In this document: positions 24,977 through 33,378 of the stretch, piece by piece
How the letters are laid out: each line of letters opens with the position of its first letter
Numbering within the stretch: position 1 is the first letter of the stretch
Assembly: GCF_015070875.1 (NCBI RefSeq)
Contig: NZ_JADDIV010000004.1
Location: 496,001-560,000 of the forward strand
DNA: 64,000 nt
Direction of reading: 5' to 3'
DNA from: Ramlibacter pallidus
GTDB lineage: Bacteria > Pseudomonadota > Gammaproteobacteria > Burkholderiales > Burkholderiaceae_C
Position numbers and translations under genes: made by a program
Notes under the pieces: generated by a model
Told to the model about the DNA's origin: nothing
The model's database searches: none
Seen by the model: the letters and a program-made list of their open reading frames with translations, nothing else

Positions 24977-25617
24977 GCCACCGCTACACCGCCGTGCCGA
25001 CGCAGGGCATGGACACGGCCACCGCCTACCGCCTGATCTGCGGCGTCGTGGTGCCGCGTCCCGTGGCCTGGATCACGACCGTCGACCGCGACGGCCGCGT
25101 CAACGCCGCGCCCTTCAGCTCCTACAACTACGTGGCGCACAGCCCGCCGATGGTGGCCGTCAACATCGGCACGCGCCAGGGCGTGCTGAAGGACACCGCG
25201 CGCAACATCCGCGAGACCGGCTGGTTCTGCGTCAACGTCGCGACCGAAGCCGTGATGGAAACCATGCACCTGTGCGGCGCCGACTACCCGCCGGAAGTGG
25301 GCGAGCCGGAGGCGCTGGGCATCGAACTGCTGCCCGGGACCGTCACCCCGGTGCCGCGGGTGGCGGCTTCCCCGATCCACATGGAGTGCAGGCTGGACCA
25401 GTCGGTGACGCTGGGACGCGGCCTCAACACGCTCTACATCGGCGAGGTCCTCGCCTTCCAGCTGTCCGACGCCGTCTACGACGGCCGCCACGTCGACAGC
25501 GTGAAGCTGCGGCCCATCGCCCGGCTGGGCGGCCCGTACTACGCGGCCCTCGGCGAGATCTTCCACCGTCCGGCGCTGCAGCGGCCGCCCGGCGAACCGG
25601 CCGCGGAGACGCCATGA
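24973..25617 (+). CDS. Flavin reductase-like FMN-binding protein
   Basis: A 214-residue protein with the flavin-reductase split barrel: VVPRPVAWITTVDRDGRVNA, PFSSYNYVAHSPPMVAVNIG, NIRETGWFCVNVATE. It may supply reduced FMN to a monooxygenase, but no such partner is in the cluster; some family members act alone. GTG start overlapping the stop of the amidohydrolase gene (GTGA). Confidence 0.86.
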   Translation: MSHRYTAVPTQGMDTATAYRLICGVVVPRPVAWITTVDRDGRVNAAPFSSYNYVAHSPPMVAVNIGTRQGVLKDTARNIRETGWFCVNVATEAVMETMHLCGADYPPEVGEPEALGIELLPGTVTPVPRVAASPIHMECRLDQSVTLGRGLNTLYIGEVLAFQLSDAVYDGRHVDSVKLRPIARLGGPYYAALGEIFHRPALQRPPGEPAAETP

Positions 25618-26366
25618 GCTACAGCCTTCCCACCGGCGCCGGCCATCACGTCGGCACTTTCGTCAAGACGACGTCGCCCCAGGTCATCGAGATCCTCGGC
25701 GGCAGCGGGCTCGATTTCGCGGTGCTCGACGCGGAGCACGCACCCTACGACCGGGCCGCGCTGGACCTCGCGATGCTCGCCGGCCGCGCCGCGGGCCTGC
25801 CGCTGTTCGTGCGCGTCGAGGACCGCAGTGCCGCCAGCCTGCTGTCGGTGCTGGACATGGGCGCGGCCGGCGTGCTGGTGCCGCACGTGGACACCGAGCA
25901 GGATGCCCGCGAGGTGGTCGCGCATTGCCGCTACGCCGGCGGCGACCGCGGCTACTCCAGCTCGCCGCGCGCGGCCGGCTACGGCACCCTGGGCATGAAG
26001 CAGGCGATCGCGCAGGGCGACCGCAACGTCGTCGCCTGCCAGATCGAAAGCGTGCCGGCCGTCGAGAACGCCGCGCGCATCGCCGCCGTGCCGGGCGTGG
26101 CGGTCCTCTTCGTCGGCCGCGCCGACCTCGCGCTCTCCATGGGCCTGGACAACGCGCAGGAGCCGCGCGTGCTCGAGGCCGCGGAGCACGTGGTGCGCGT
26201 GGCCCTCGCCGCCGGCAAGGCCGCCGGCATGTTCGTCGGCAGCGTCGCGGAGCGCGAGAAGTACCGCGCCCTCGGCGTCCGCTGGTTCATCCAGGGTTCG
26301 GACCAGTCGCTGCTGCGCCAGGCGGCGCAGGCGGCCGCCCGCGCCCGTTCTCCGGAGTCCGCATGA
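25614..26366 (+). CDS. HpcH/HpaI-family aldolase
   Basis: A 250-residue class II aldolase or citrate-lyase-like TIM barrel. Conserved pieces are VLDAEHAPYDR, VRVEDRSAASLLSVLDMGA, VPHVDTEQDAREVV, CQIESVPAVENA (metal Glu) and VLFVGRADLALSMG (metal Asp). It probably splits a 4-hydroxy-2-oxo acid to pyruvate and an aldehyde, which fits the hydratase and aldehyde dehydrogenase encoded nearby. Start overlaps the previous stop (ATGA). Confidence 0.92.
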   Translation: MSYSLPTGAGHHVGTFVKTTSPQVIEILGGSGLDFAVLDAEHAPYDRAALDLAMLAGRAAGLPLFVRVEDRSAASLLSVLDMGAAGVLVPHVDTEQDAREVVAHCRYAGGDRGYSSSPRAAGYGTLGMKQAIAQGDRNVVACQIESVPAVENAARIAAVPGVAVLFVGRADLALSMGLDNAQEPRVLEAAEHVVRVALAAGKAAGMFVGSVAEREKYRALGVRWFIQGSDQSLLRQAAQAAARARSPESA

Positions 26367-27211
26367 CCACCGTTTCCCCCCTTCGTCCCGCTTCCGTCGT
26401 GCGCTGGCACGACCAGGCCCCGCAACTGGAAGCCCCCGGCGCGCGCAGCTGGGTGGCGCGCGGCGCCAACTTCGTGGTAAGCCTCACCCAGGCGCAGGCC
26501 GGCGCGCGGCTGGAGCGCCGCGCGCAGCCCGACGAGTACATGGTGCTGCTGGTCGAGAGCGGCGCCACCATCCGCGCCGGCGCCGAGACCCTCGAGGCCG
26601 GCGCGGAGTCGGTGACCATCGTGCCGCCCGGGGACAGCGAGGTGGTCCTGCACGGCGCGGGGCAGGTCGTCCGCCTCTTCTCGCACCAGGCGGGCGACCT
26701 GCTGGCCGCGGCGGGCAACGCCGCCGACTACGCGCAGCCCGCGCCCGACGTCGCGCCCCTGGTGCCGTGGCCCACGCCCGCCGACGGCTTCAAGCTGCGC
26801 CACTACCCCCTGGCGCAGCACACGCAGGCGGACAGCAACATGCGCCTGTTCCGCAGCACCAACCTGATGCTGAACGTGATGACGCCCCGCATAGTCGCGC
26901 GCGACGTCGGCAAGCTCAGTCCGCACTCGCACGCCGACTTCGAACAGGGTTCGCTGTCCCTGCGCGGCACCTGGGTGCACCACCTGCGCTATCCGTGGGT
27001 ACCGGACATGAAGGCCTGGCGTGACGACGAACACCCGGAGGTCGGCAGCCCCTCGCTCACCGTGATCCCGCCCAGGGTGGTCCACACCAGCCGCAACCTG
27101 AACGACGGCGGCGCGTGGCTCCTGGACATCTTCGCGCCGCCGCGGATGGACTTCTCCGCCAAGCCCGGCAAGGTCGCCAACGAGAAGGACTACCCGCTGC
27201 CGCCGCAGTGA
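26363..27211 (+). CDS. Bicupin protein with one metal site
   Basis: A 282-residue two-cupin protein. The C-terminal cupin has a full metal motif: PHSHADFEQGSLSLRG gives His-x-His-x3-Glu-x6-Gly, and IPPRVVHTSRN gives the second-motif His and Asn. The N-terminal cupin (DEYMVLLVESGATIRAG) lacks the His ligands. Activity is unknown: isomerase, ring-opening dioxygenase and lactonase are all possible. Last gene of the ATGA-coupled chain after the aldolase. Confidence 0.78.
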   Translation: MTTVSPLRPASVVRWHDQAPQLEAPGARSWVARGANFVVSLTQAQAGARLERRAQPDEYMVLLVESGATIRAGAETLEAGAESVTIVPPGDSEVVLHGAGQVVRLFSHQAGDLLAAAGNAADYAQPAPDVAPLVPWPTPADGFKLRHYPLAQHTQADSNMRLFRSTNLMLNVMTPRIVARDVGKLSPHSHADFEQGSLSLRGTWVHHLRYPWVPDMKAWRDDEHPEVGSPSLTVIPPRVVHTSRNLNDGGAWLLDIFAPPRMDFSAKPGKVANEKDYPLPPQ

Positions 27212-27214
27212 AGG

Positions 27215-27237
27215 CGCGCGCCGAATTCCGGCGCGCG
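27215..27237. other. Strong GC hairpin after the catabolic operon
   Basis: CGCGCGCCG-AATTC-CGGCGCGCG, perfect 9-base arms, starting 4 bases after the cupin stop. Followed by AAAA rather than T, so it is not a normal intrinsic terminator for the rightward operon; it may stabilise the 3' end of the message. The rest of the 137-base gap holds only the porin ribosome site (AAGGAGA). Confidence 0.45.
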
Positions 27238-27348
27238 AAAAGCTCGCAAATACAGGCTGGGCCGGGGGCTTACCCGCAGAGCCACCGACGGGCTGCTCCA
27301 GAGAATCGCTCCCGTCGCAGACCACCCAACCTGAAGGAGAAGACACCC

Positions 27349-28518
27349 ATGAAGAAATGCATCGCAGTGCTGGCCGCGTTCGCGTCGGCAGGCACCTTCG
27401 CGCAATCGCGCGTCAGCCTCTCGGGACTGCTGGACACCGCGGTGACCCACGTGCGGACGGAAGCGGGCGGGCGCACCGTCAGCAAGACCGGCATGTTCGG
27501 CTCCGGCTTCCAGTCGAACTTCCTGCGCTTCGACGGGCGCGAGGACCTCGGCGACGGCTGGTACTCGACCTTCCGGCTCGAGGCCGGCCTGAACACGGAC
27601 TCCGGCCTGGGCATCGCTTCGAACAGCAACAACCAGCGCAGCGGCGCGGGCCCGGCCGCCTCGGCGATGACCTTCAACCGCTGGGCGTACGTGGGGCTGG
27701 GCAGCAACCGGTTCGGCGAGGTCCGCGTCGGCCGGGTCTACACGGCGGCCTTCGAGAACTTCACCCCGTACGACCCGTTCTTCACCAACGGCGTCGGAAG
27801 CAGCACGCCGGTCACGCTGCGCCTGGGCCTGCGCAACACGCAGACGGCCTTGAATGTGTCGAACGCGATCGAGTACCTCACCCCGGGTTACGGCCAGGGC
27901 TTCTTCGGCCGCGTGACGCTGGCGCTGGGCGAGAACCCGTCCGACGGCACGCTGGCTGCCGGCAATCCGCGGCACGCGGGGGACCATGGTGCCGTGCGCA
28001 TCGGCTATGCGAGCGGACCGTGGTCGGTCGCCTTCAGCGCCGGCCTGACGCAGAACACGGCCGGCGCGATCGGCGCGGTCAACAACCAGGGCGACTACCT
28101 GAACACCAACCTGTCGGCGCGCTACGACTTCGGCTGGGTCCGCGTGCAGGGACAGTACGTGACCGAGTCCCTGGAGGGCGCCACCGCGGCCGGCGGCGGC
28201 CTGACGGGCAACCCGGCGCACGAGGCGAAGACGCGCAGCCTGCTGCTGGGAGCGATCTTCCCCGTCGGGCCGGGAAACTTCAAGGTGAGCTACATCCACG
28301 GCCGGCTCACCGACAACATCGGCAACCCCGCGGAAAAGGGACAGCTGATCGCCGTCGGCTACGACTACAACCTGTCCAAGCGCACCGCCATCTACACGGT
28401 GTTCAGCCACATCGACAACAACGCGGTGGGCAACTACGGGTTCCCGGCGCAGTACGTGACGACGGGCCGCGGCGAATCGAGCCAGGGCTTCTCGGTGGGG
28501 ATGCGGCACATCTTCTGA
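27349..28518 (+). CDS. Gram-negative general porin
   Basis: A 389-residue outer-membrane porin of the Burkholderiales OmpC-like type. Signal peptide ends at GTFAQS; the first strand SRVSLSGLLDTAVTHV, the segment SNFLRFDGREDLGDGW, the eyelet-loop region FGEVRVGRVYTA and the terminal aromatic residue (MRHIF) are all typical of trimeric 16-strand barrels. Likely lets small acids enter for the upstream catabolic genes. Good AAGGAGA site. Confidence 0.95.
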   Translation: MKKCIAVLAAFASAGTFAQSRVSLSGLLDTAVTHVRTEAGGRTVSKTGMFGSGFQSNFLRFDGREDLGDGWYSTFRLEAGLNTDSGLGIASNSNNQRSGAGPAASAMTFNRWAYVGLGSNRFGEVRVGRVYTAAFENFTPYDPFFTNGVGSSTPVTLRLGLRNTQTALNVSNAIEYLTPGYGQGFFGRVTLALGENPSDGTLAAGNPRHAGDHGAVRIGYASGPWSVAFSAGLTQNTAGAIGAVNNQGDYLNTNLSARYDFGWVRVQGQYVTESLEGATAAGGGLTGNPAHEAKTRSLLLGAIFPVGPGNFKVSYIHGRLTDNIGNPAEKGQLIAVGYDYNLSKRTAIYTVFSHIDNNAVGNYGFPAQYVTTGRGESSQGFSVGMRHIF

Positions 28519-28542
28519 GGCCGCGGCGCCGCCCGGCGTGGA

Positions 28543-29259
28543 TCAGGCGAGCGCCCAGGAGCGCAGGGCGCCCGCCACCGCTCCGGGCTGCTCCATCGGC
28601 GCCATGTGGCCCGCGTGTTCGATCACGACGAGCTGCGAACGCGGCGCCAGCGCCCGCATCTCCTGGTGGCGCGCCAGCGGGCTCCATGCGTCCTCGCGGC
28701 CGCAAGCCAGCAGGGTGGGGCAGCGCAGCGTCGCCAGCACGTCCCGTGCATCGGGACGGGAAAGCAGGGCGCGGACCTGTGCCTCGAAGGCCTCCGGGTC
28801 GCTGCGTTCGATCATGCGCAGGATGGCTTCGAACACCGGCGTGCGGAGGTGGTCCGGGTGCACCATGCCCTGCGCCCAGCGTTCGCCCATCGCGCGCATG
28901 CCCTGGTCGCGCGCGAGCTGCACCAGCGCCCACCGCTGCCGCTCCTCCTCCGCGCCGGCTTCGCCCCCGGGTCGCGGCTGGAAGCCCGTGTCCAGCAGGG
29001 CGATGCGGTCGATCCGCTCCGGCGCCTGCCGCGCCATCTCCAATGCGATGCGCCCACCCATCGAATGGCCGGCCACGCGCAGGCCGCTGCCCGCCACCGA
29101 CGCCAGCACGTGGGCCGCCATGGCCGGGATGGCGTCGAGGCGACCGTAGCCGGCGACCCTGCAGTCGATGCCCGGCAGCGCCGCGATGACGCCGGACCAC
29201 GCGGCGGCGTCGCACAGCAGGCCGGGCAGCATCAGGACGGTGGCGGGCTCGGGTCGCAT
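28543..29259 (-). CDS. Alpha/beta-fold hydrolase
   Basis: A 238-residue hydrolase: LMLPGLLCDAAAWSG start, nucleophile motif GHSMGGRIAL (Ser near 66), acid in CGREDAWSP and His in IEHAGHMAPMEQP. It resembles small esterases or BioH-like enzymes; substrate unknown. Convergent with the porin; separated by 45 bases from the upstream efflux gene on the same strand. Confidence 0.88.
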   Translation of the reverse strand: MRPEPATVLMLPGLLCDAAAWSGVIAALPGIDCRVAGYGRLDAIPAMAAHVLASVAGSGLRVAGHSMGGRIALEMARQAPERIDRIALLDTGFQPRPGGEAGAEEERQRWALVQLARDQGMRAMGERWAQGMVHPDHLRTPVFEAILRMIERSDPEAFEAQVRALLSRPDARDVLATLRCPTLLACGREDAWSPLARHQEMRALAPRSQLVVIEHAGHMAPMEQPGAVAGALRSWALA

Positions 29260-29304
29260 GCGGCAAGCATCGCACGACGCGCAGGGCGCCGTCGCGCAGC
29301 CGTG

Positions 29305-30747
29305 TCAGTGCATCGATCCCGCGGCCTGCGCCTGCGGCGCGGCGCCGGTCTCCCGCAGCGCCAGCCAGCCCAGCAGGCCGGTGCCGGCGGCGAAGGCCGC
29401 GCCGATGGCGAACGCCAGCTGGTAGCCGGCGTTGAGCGCGGCGGCGTCGACCGCACCAGCGGCGCCGGCGCCGGTCGTCCGGGCGGCAGCGATGCTCGCG
29501 AGCACCGCAAGCCCCAGCGCACCGCCCATCATGAAGGAGGTGTTCACCACGCCCGACGCCAGGCCGGAGTCCTGCGGCGAGACGTCGTTCATGGCGGCCA
29601 GCAGCATGGGGTTGAAGGCGATGCCCGCGCCGATGCCGAGCAGCACCATGGCCGGCAGCACGTCGAGCACGAAGGTGCCGTCGACCGGCGCCCGCGCGAA
29701 CAGCGCGAGTCCCAGCGCCGCGATCCAGAGGCCGACGGCCAGCGGGCCGCGGATGCCCCAGCGCATCACGATGCGCGCCGACGCGCCGAGCGACATGAAC
29801 GCCATGATCAGGTTGCCGGGGAGGAAGGCCAGGCCGACCTGCAGTGGGGTGTAGCCCAGGACCAGCTGCATGTACAGCGCGGACATGAAGAACCACGCGA
29901 ACATGGCCGCCGCCCACAGCACGCCGGCCACGTTCGCCGTGGCGAGGTTGCGGTGGCGGAAGAGGCCCAGCGGCACCAGCGGTTGCGCCACGCGCCGTTC
30001 GATGGCGAGGAAGAGGGCGAACAGGGCGACCGCGGCGCCGAGCAGGCCGAGGGTCCGGGTGGACCGCCAGCCGGCCTCGTTGCCGTTGACGACCGCGTAC
30101 ACCGCCAGCAGCAGCGCCGCCGTGATGGTGATCGCACCGCCCCAGTCGAGGGACTGCCTGGCGCTGCGCTCCCCCGGCGCGATCAGCGCGCGGCACAGCA
30201 AGGCCACGGCGATGCCGATCGGCAGGTTGACCAGGAAGATCCAGTGCCAGCTGAGGAAGCTGGTGAGCACGCCGCCCAGCAGCACGCCCACGCTGCCGCC
30301 GCCCGCGCACACGAAACCATAGACCCCCATGGCCCGGGCCCGCTCGCCGGGTTCGGTGAACAGGTTCATGATGAGGGAGAGCGCCACGGCCGACACCACG
30401 GCGGCGCCGAGCCCCTGGATGGCCCGTGCCGCCACCAGCAGCCCCTGCGTGTTCGCCAGTCCGCAGGCCAGCGATGCCGCCGTGAACAGCGCCAGTCCGG
30501 CGAGGAAGGTGCGGCGATGGCCGAACAGGTCGCCCAGCCGGCCGCCCAGGAGCAGGAAGCCGCCGAAGGTGAGCATGTAGGCGTTGACCACCCACACCAG
30601 CCCCGTTTCGGTGAACTTCAGGTCGGTGCGGATGGAGGGCAGGGCGACGTTCACGATCGTCGTGTCCAGCACGATCATCAGCACGCCCAGGCACAGGACG
30701 TACAGCGCCCACCAGCGCCTGTTCCGGCCGGTTTCTTCGTTCTTCAT
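29305..30747 (-). CDS. MFS drug-efflux transporter, DHA2 (EmrB/QacA) type
   Basis: A 480-residue inner-membrane transporter with about 14 helices. Motif A is seen as GGRLGDLFGHRRTF, and the helix-1 motif LDTTIVNVALPSI is characteristic of 14-helix drug/H+ antiporters, as is motif C (GGVLTSFLSWHWIFLVNLPIG). No EmrA-like partner is adjacent. AAAGGCA precedes the ATG. The 172-base gap on its 5' side holds no gene, only short direct repeats (ATGCCCGGT and GTGTTGCAT, each twice, around 30850-30890). Confidence 0.92.
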   Translation of the reverse strand: MKNEETGRNRRWWALYVLCLGVLMIVLDTTIVNVALPSIRTDLKFTETGLVWVVNAYMLTFGGFLLLGGRLGDLFGHRRTFLAGLALFTAASLACGLANTQGLLVAARAIQGLGAAVVSAVALSLIMNLFTEPGERARAMGVYGFVCAGGGSVGVLLGGVLTSFLSWHWIFLVNLPIGIAVALLCRALIAPGERSARQSLDWGGAITITAALLLAVYAVVNGNEAGWRSTRTLGLLGAAVALFALFLAIERRVAQPLVPLGLFRHRNLATANVAGVLWAAAMFAWFFMSALYMQLVLGYTPLQVGLAFLPGNLIMAFMSLGASARIVMRWGIRGPLAVGLWIAALGLALFARAPVDGTFVLDVLPAMVLLGIGAGIAFNPMLLAAMNDVSPQDSGLASGVVNTSFMMGGALGLAVLASIAAARTTGAGAAGAVDAAALNAGYQLAFAIGAAFAAGTGLLGWLALRETGAAPQAQAAGSMH

Positions 30748-30919
30748 TGTTGTTGCCTTTCTGCGTGGATCCGCGATGCCCCGGAGGGCTCCTCCCCCAT
30801 GACGAACGGGGCGGACCGGAATCGACAAGCCGCGCATTGTGCCCATGTGATGCCCGGTTACCCGTGTTGCATGCCCGGTGTTGCATTGCAGCGCTGCGCG
30901 ACTTCTACTCGGTGCACCG

Positions 30920-31168
30920 ATGAGGAACAGCAACAAGCAAGATGCGCGTGCCCGGGCCGACGACAAGGACCGCAGCACCCGCGCGGGCGAGTCCAGTTCG
31001 CTGCTGCAACGGCTGATGCAGAAGATCGCAGGGGCCGGCGAACCGGAGCGCGGGGACGGCCGTGCCCGCCCGCTCGAGCCGGCGGGACGCCGCAGCGGCA
31101 AGGGCGCCGAGAGCGTGGCGCCTTACCTGGACGAGAAGCGCAACACCCAGCCCGGTCCGCTGGAATGA
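30920..31168 (+). CDS. Small hydrophilic protein of unknown function
   Basis: An 82-residue, very polar and Arg/Lys/Asp-rich protein, probably disordered apart from a short helix (SSLLQRLMQKIAG). No signal or membrane segment. Third codon positions are GC-rich as in real genes of this genome, but there is no ribosome site and no family match that I recognise, so it is tentative. Confidence 0.45.
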   Translation: MRNSNKQDARARADDKDRSTRAGESSSLLQRLMQKIAGAGEPERGDGRARPLEPAGRRSGKGAESVAPYLDEKRNTQPGPLE

Positions 31169-31196
31169 GCGGCGCCGCCGGGCACCTGCTCGGCGC

Positions 31197-32036
31197 CTAG
31201 GGCGCGAAGCGCGCCAGGGCCTCCTCGAAGGCGGGCAGGTCGGCCCCGACGTGCGTCGTCGCGTACTGTGCTTTCACCAGGGTCAGGCCGGCGTGCGCGT
31301 GGGCAGTCATCTGCGCATGCAGCGGGTCGACGACGGCGGTGCCGTTGAAGCCGGGCGCGCCCGCGAGGAAGAGGGTGGCGGGGGCGGGGCGACCGGAAGC
31401 ATCCAGTTGCTTTTCGAACTCCAGGAACCCTGCCGTGTTGCCGTGGCCGCCAAAGCTGGCCTCGGTCGACAGGTAGTGCGAGAAGCTCGGGGTTCCGGCG
31501 GAGGCTTCCAGCACCAGCGCCGCCACCACGAAGTAGCCGCCGTGCGACAGGCCCGAGAGCATCCGTTTCGCCGCATCGGCCCGGTACTGCCGCTCGATCT
31601 GCGGCGCCAGGTCCTTCGCGATGAAGTCGAGGTAGTGCGCCGCGCCCGGCAGCAGGAAGTCCGTGTTGCGGCGGGCGGTGCCGTGGATGCCGACCAGGAT
31701 GGCCTGGGTGCCCCGGCGCTGCATGACGCCCTTGAAGGCGTCGAAACGCGATTGCTGCCCGTTCGCCCCGTACATCGCGTCGGCCTCGGTCACGTAGATG
31801 GCTGGCAGCCGGGTGCTGCCGGCGGCATAGGATGCGGGCAGGAAGGTCTGGACGGTATAGACCTGGCCGCTGGCGGTGGCCTTCACCGTGGAGAAGACCA
31901 CCTCGCCGCCGACCCCGCCGGGAGCCCCGGCGTCCGGGGCTTCATCCCCGCCGCCGCCTCCGCCGCCGCAGGAGGAAAGCCCCGCGGACAGGGCGAGCAG
32001 GAAGGCGAGCAGGGTCCGGCGGCGCGTGGGGATCAA
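31197..32036 (-). CDS. Alpha/beta-hydrolase lipoprotein (esterase)
   Basis: A 279-residue lipoprotein hydrolase: basic N-terminus, hydrophobic segment and lipobox LSSC, followed by a Gly-rich linker. The hydrolase domain contains the nucleophile motif GLSHGGYF and resembles Fes/esterase-D type carboxylesterases (LPAIYVTEADAMYG, ILVGIHGTARRNTDFLLPG). TTG start chosen because GGAG lies 10 bases before it and it gives a complete signal peptide. Probably acts on esters in the periplasm or at the outer membrane. Confidence 0.83.
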   Translation of the reverse strand: MIPTRRRTLLAFLLALSAGLSSCGGGGGGGDEAPDAGAPGGVGGEVVFSTVKATASGQVYTVQTFLPASYAAGSTRLPAIYVTEADAMYGANGQQSRFDAFKGVMQRRGTQAILVGIHGTARRNTDFLLPGAAHYLDFIAKDLAPQIERQYRADAAKRMLSGLSHGGYFVVAALVLEASAGTPSFSHYLSTEASFGGHGNTAGFLEFEKQLDASGRPAPATLFLAGAPGFNGTAVVDPLHAQMTAHAHAGLTLVKAQYATTHVGADLPAFEEALARFAP

Positions 32037-32143
32037 GGCGGGTTCTCCGTCGTGGGTCGGCCGTGGGCATGCTACAGGACAGGGTCCTGGAAGCACAGCC
32101 GTCCGTTGGGAGGGCGCCGCACCGCAGTATCCTTTCGCCACCG

Positions 32144-32557
32144 ATGGCCGCCGAACCCCAGCGCCTCCGCCCCGACACCACGCCGACACTGCGCATCGGC
32201 GAGCTCGCGCGCCTGTCCGGCCGCAGCGTGCACACGATCCGGTGGTACGAAGCGCAACGCCTGATGCCGGGCGCCGCCCGTGACGCCGCGGGCCGCCGGA
32301 TGTTCAGCCAGGCGCATGTCGAGTGGCTGGGGCTGATCGACCGCCTGCGCACCTCCGGCATGAGCATCCGCGACATGCAGGCCTACGCGCGGCTGATGCG
32401 CCAGGGCAAGGGGACGCTCGCCGAATGCCGCGCGCTGTTGCTGGCGCACCGCGAGAAGGTGCGCCAGCGCGCCGACGACCTGCAGCAGGCCGCCGCGCTG
32501 CTGGATCGCAAGATCGCGCTGTACGACGACTGGCTGTCCCGCCGCTCAGGCGGCTGA
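32144..32557 (+). CDS. MerR-family transcriptional regulator
   Basis: A 137-residue regulator with the MerR winged helix (RIGELARLSGRSVHTIRWYE, then LMPGAARDAAGRRMFSQAHV) and a dimerising coiled coil (CRALLLAHREKVRQRADDLQ). The short C-terminus lacks metal-binding Cys, so the signal is likely organic or redox. Its 3' end overlaps the convergent NTF2-like gene by 12 bases. Confidence 0.9.
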   Translation: MAAEPQRLRPDTTPTLRIGELARLSGRSVHTIRWYEAQRLMPGAARDAAGRRMFSQAHVEWLGLIDRLRTSGMSIRDMQAYARLMRQGKGTLAECRALLLAHREKVRQRADDLQQAAALLDRKIALYDDWLSRRSGG

Positions 32558-32968
32558 GGGCGGCTCCAGCACGTCGGCCACCAGCTGCGTGTCCATGTAC
32601 TCCACCAGTTCGTGCAGCAGGCCGTCGTCGCCGAAGCGGCAGACGTAGCAGTACGTGTTGTCGTACGCCTTGCCCTTGCGGGTCATGACATGGCCGCGGC
32701 ATTCCACCACCACCACGTTCCCTTCCGCGATGAAGCGCGTGGCGGTGTTGGTGTAGGTGCCGGTGAACTGCCGGAAGAGGGGCTGGAACAGGCGTTCCCG
32801 GACGGTGTCGCGCCCTTCGTAGCGCCCGCTCCAGGCATTGCGGCCGGGCAGGATCCAGGTGAAGTCCTCGGCCAGGGCCTCGCCGAACGGCCGCCGGTCG
32901 CCCCGCTCGAGTGCGGCCATGATGGCCTGCATCCGGGCCTTGTGCGGATTGCTTTCGTCTGCATGCAT
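32546..32968 (-). CDS. SnoaL/NTF2-like protein
   Basis: A 140-residue cone-fold protein: helix RMQAIMAALERGDRRPFGEA, then LAEDFTWILPG and RYEGRDTVRERLFQPLF, end YVCRFGDDGLLHELVEYMDT. Likely a small ketosteroid-isomerase-type enzyme or binder; MerR genes with such neighbours are common, and it may be the MerR target although the two genes are convergent. AAGGAGA before the ATG. Confidence 0.82.
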   Translation of the reverse strand: MHADESNPHKARMQAIMAALERGDRRPFGEALAEDFTWILPGRNAWSGRYEGRDTVRERLFQPLFRQFTGTYTNTATRFIAEGNVVVVECRGHVMTRKGKAYDNTYCYVCRFGDDGLLHELVEYMDTQLVADVLEPPSAA

Positions 32969-33135
32969 GGGTTCTCCTTGGAAAGAACCGCGATTGCACC
33001 GGCTAGAGCGCACTCGAAGTCAAGCGCCGGAAATCGGCGGGTAGGCCGGCGCCTACGCCGGCTCGTAGCGCCCGCCCACCGCACGCGGCCGGGGCCGCGG
33101 CCGAACATGGCTTTCCCTGCACCGAAGGAGACGCC

Positions 33136-33312
33136 ATGCCGACCGAGATCAATCGAGGCCGAGAGGCCGACAACGACCCCACCCGCCACGAGGATGCGCC
33201 GATCCCATCCGCCTCCGACGACGAAGTGCTGGACGAGACGGTGCGCCTGGCCCGCGAAGGCCGCAAGGAAAGGGACGCCGACCCCCGGGAACCGAAATCC
33301 ACGAAAGAGTGA
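33136..33312 (+). CDS. Small acidic hydrophilic protein of unknown function
   Basis: A 58-residue charged protein (MPTEINRGREADNDPTRHED start, then a short helix DDEVLDETVRLAREGRKERD). A strong AAGGAG lies 5 bases before the ATG, and its codon use suits this genome, which makes it more believable than most short frames. Probably disordered; family not recognised. Short enough to be missed by length cut-offs of 60 residues. Confidence 0.6.
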   Translation: MPTEINRGREADNDPTRHEDAPIPSASDDEVLDETVRLAREGRKERDADPREPKSTKE

Positions 33313-33317
33313 ACACC

Positions 33318-33333
33318 GTTCAGGTTCGGTTCA
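33318..33333 (+). promoter_or_regulatory. Tandem GTTC direct repeats before the PXPV-repeat gene
   Basis: GTTCA, GTTC and GTTCA occur in one direction at 33318, 33324 and 33329, with spacing of 5-6 bases, about 45 bases upstream of the secreted repeat protein. Direct repeats at such spacing are typical of sites for OmpR-type response regulators. Suggestive only. Confidence 0.3.
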
Positions 33334-33378
33334 TCTGAGCCGGCAGATCATGGAGGCACCTTCACCAAGGAGCCCTCC

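Noticed and set aside
24973-25617. Calling the flavin reductase part of a two-component monooxygenase
   Set aside because: No monooxygenase large subunit is present anywhere in the cluster.
27215-27237. Intrinsic terminator after the cupin gene
   Set aside because: The hairpin is strong but is followed by AAAA on the coding strand, not T. Listed only as a hairpin.
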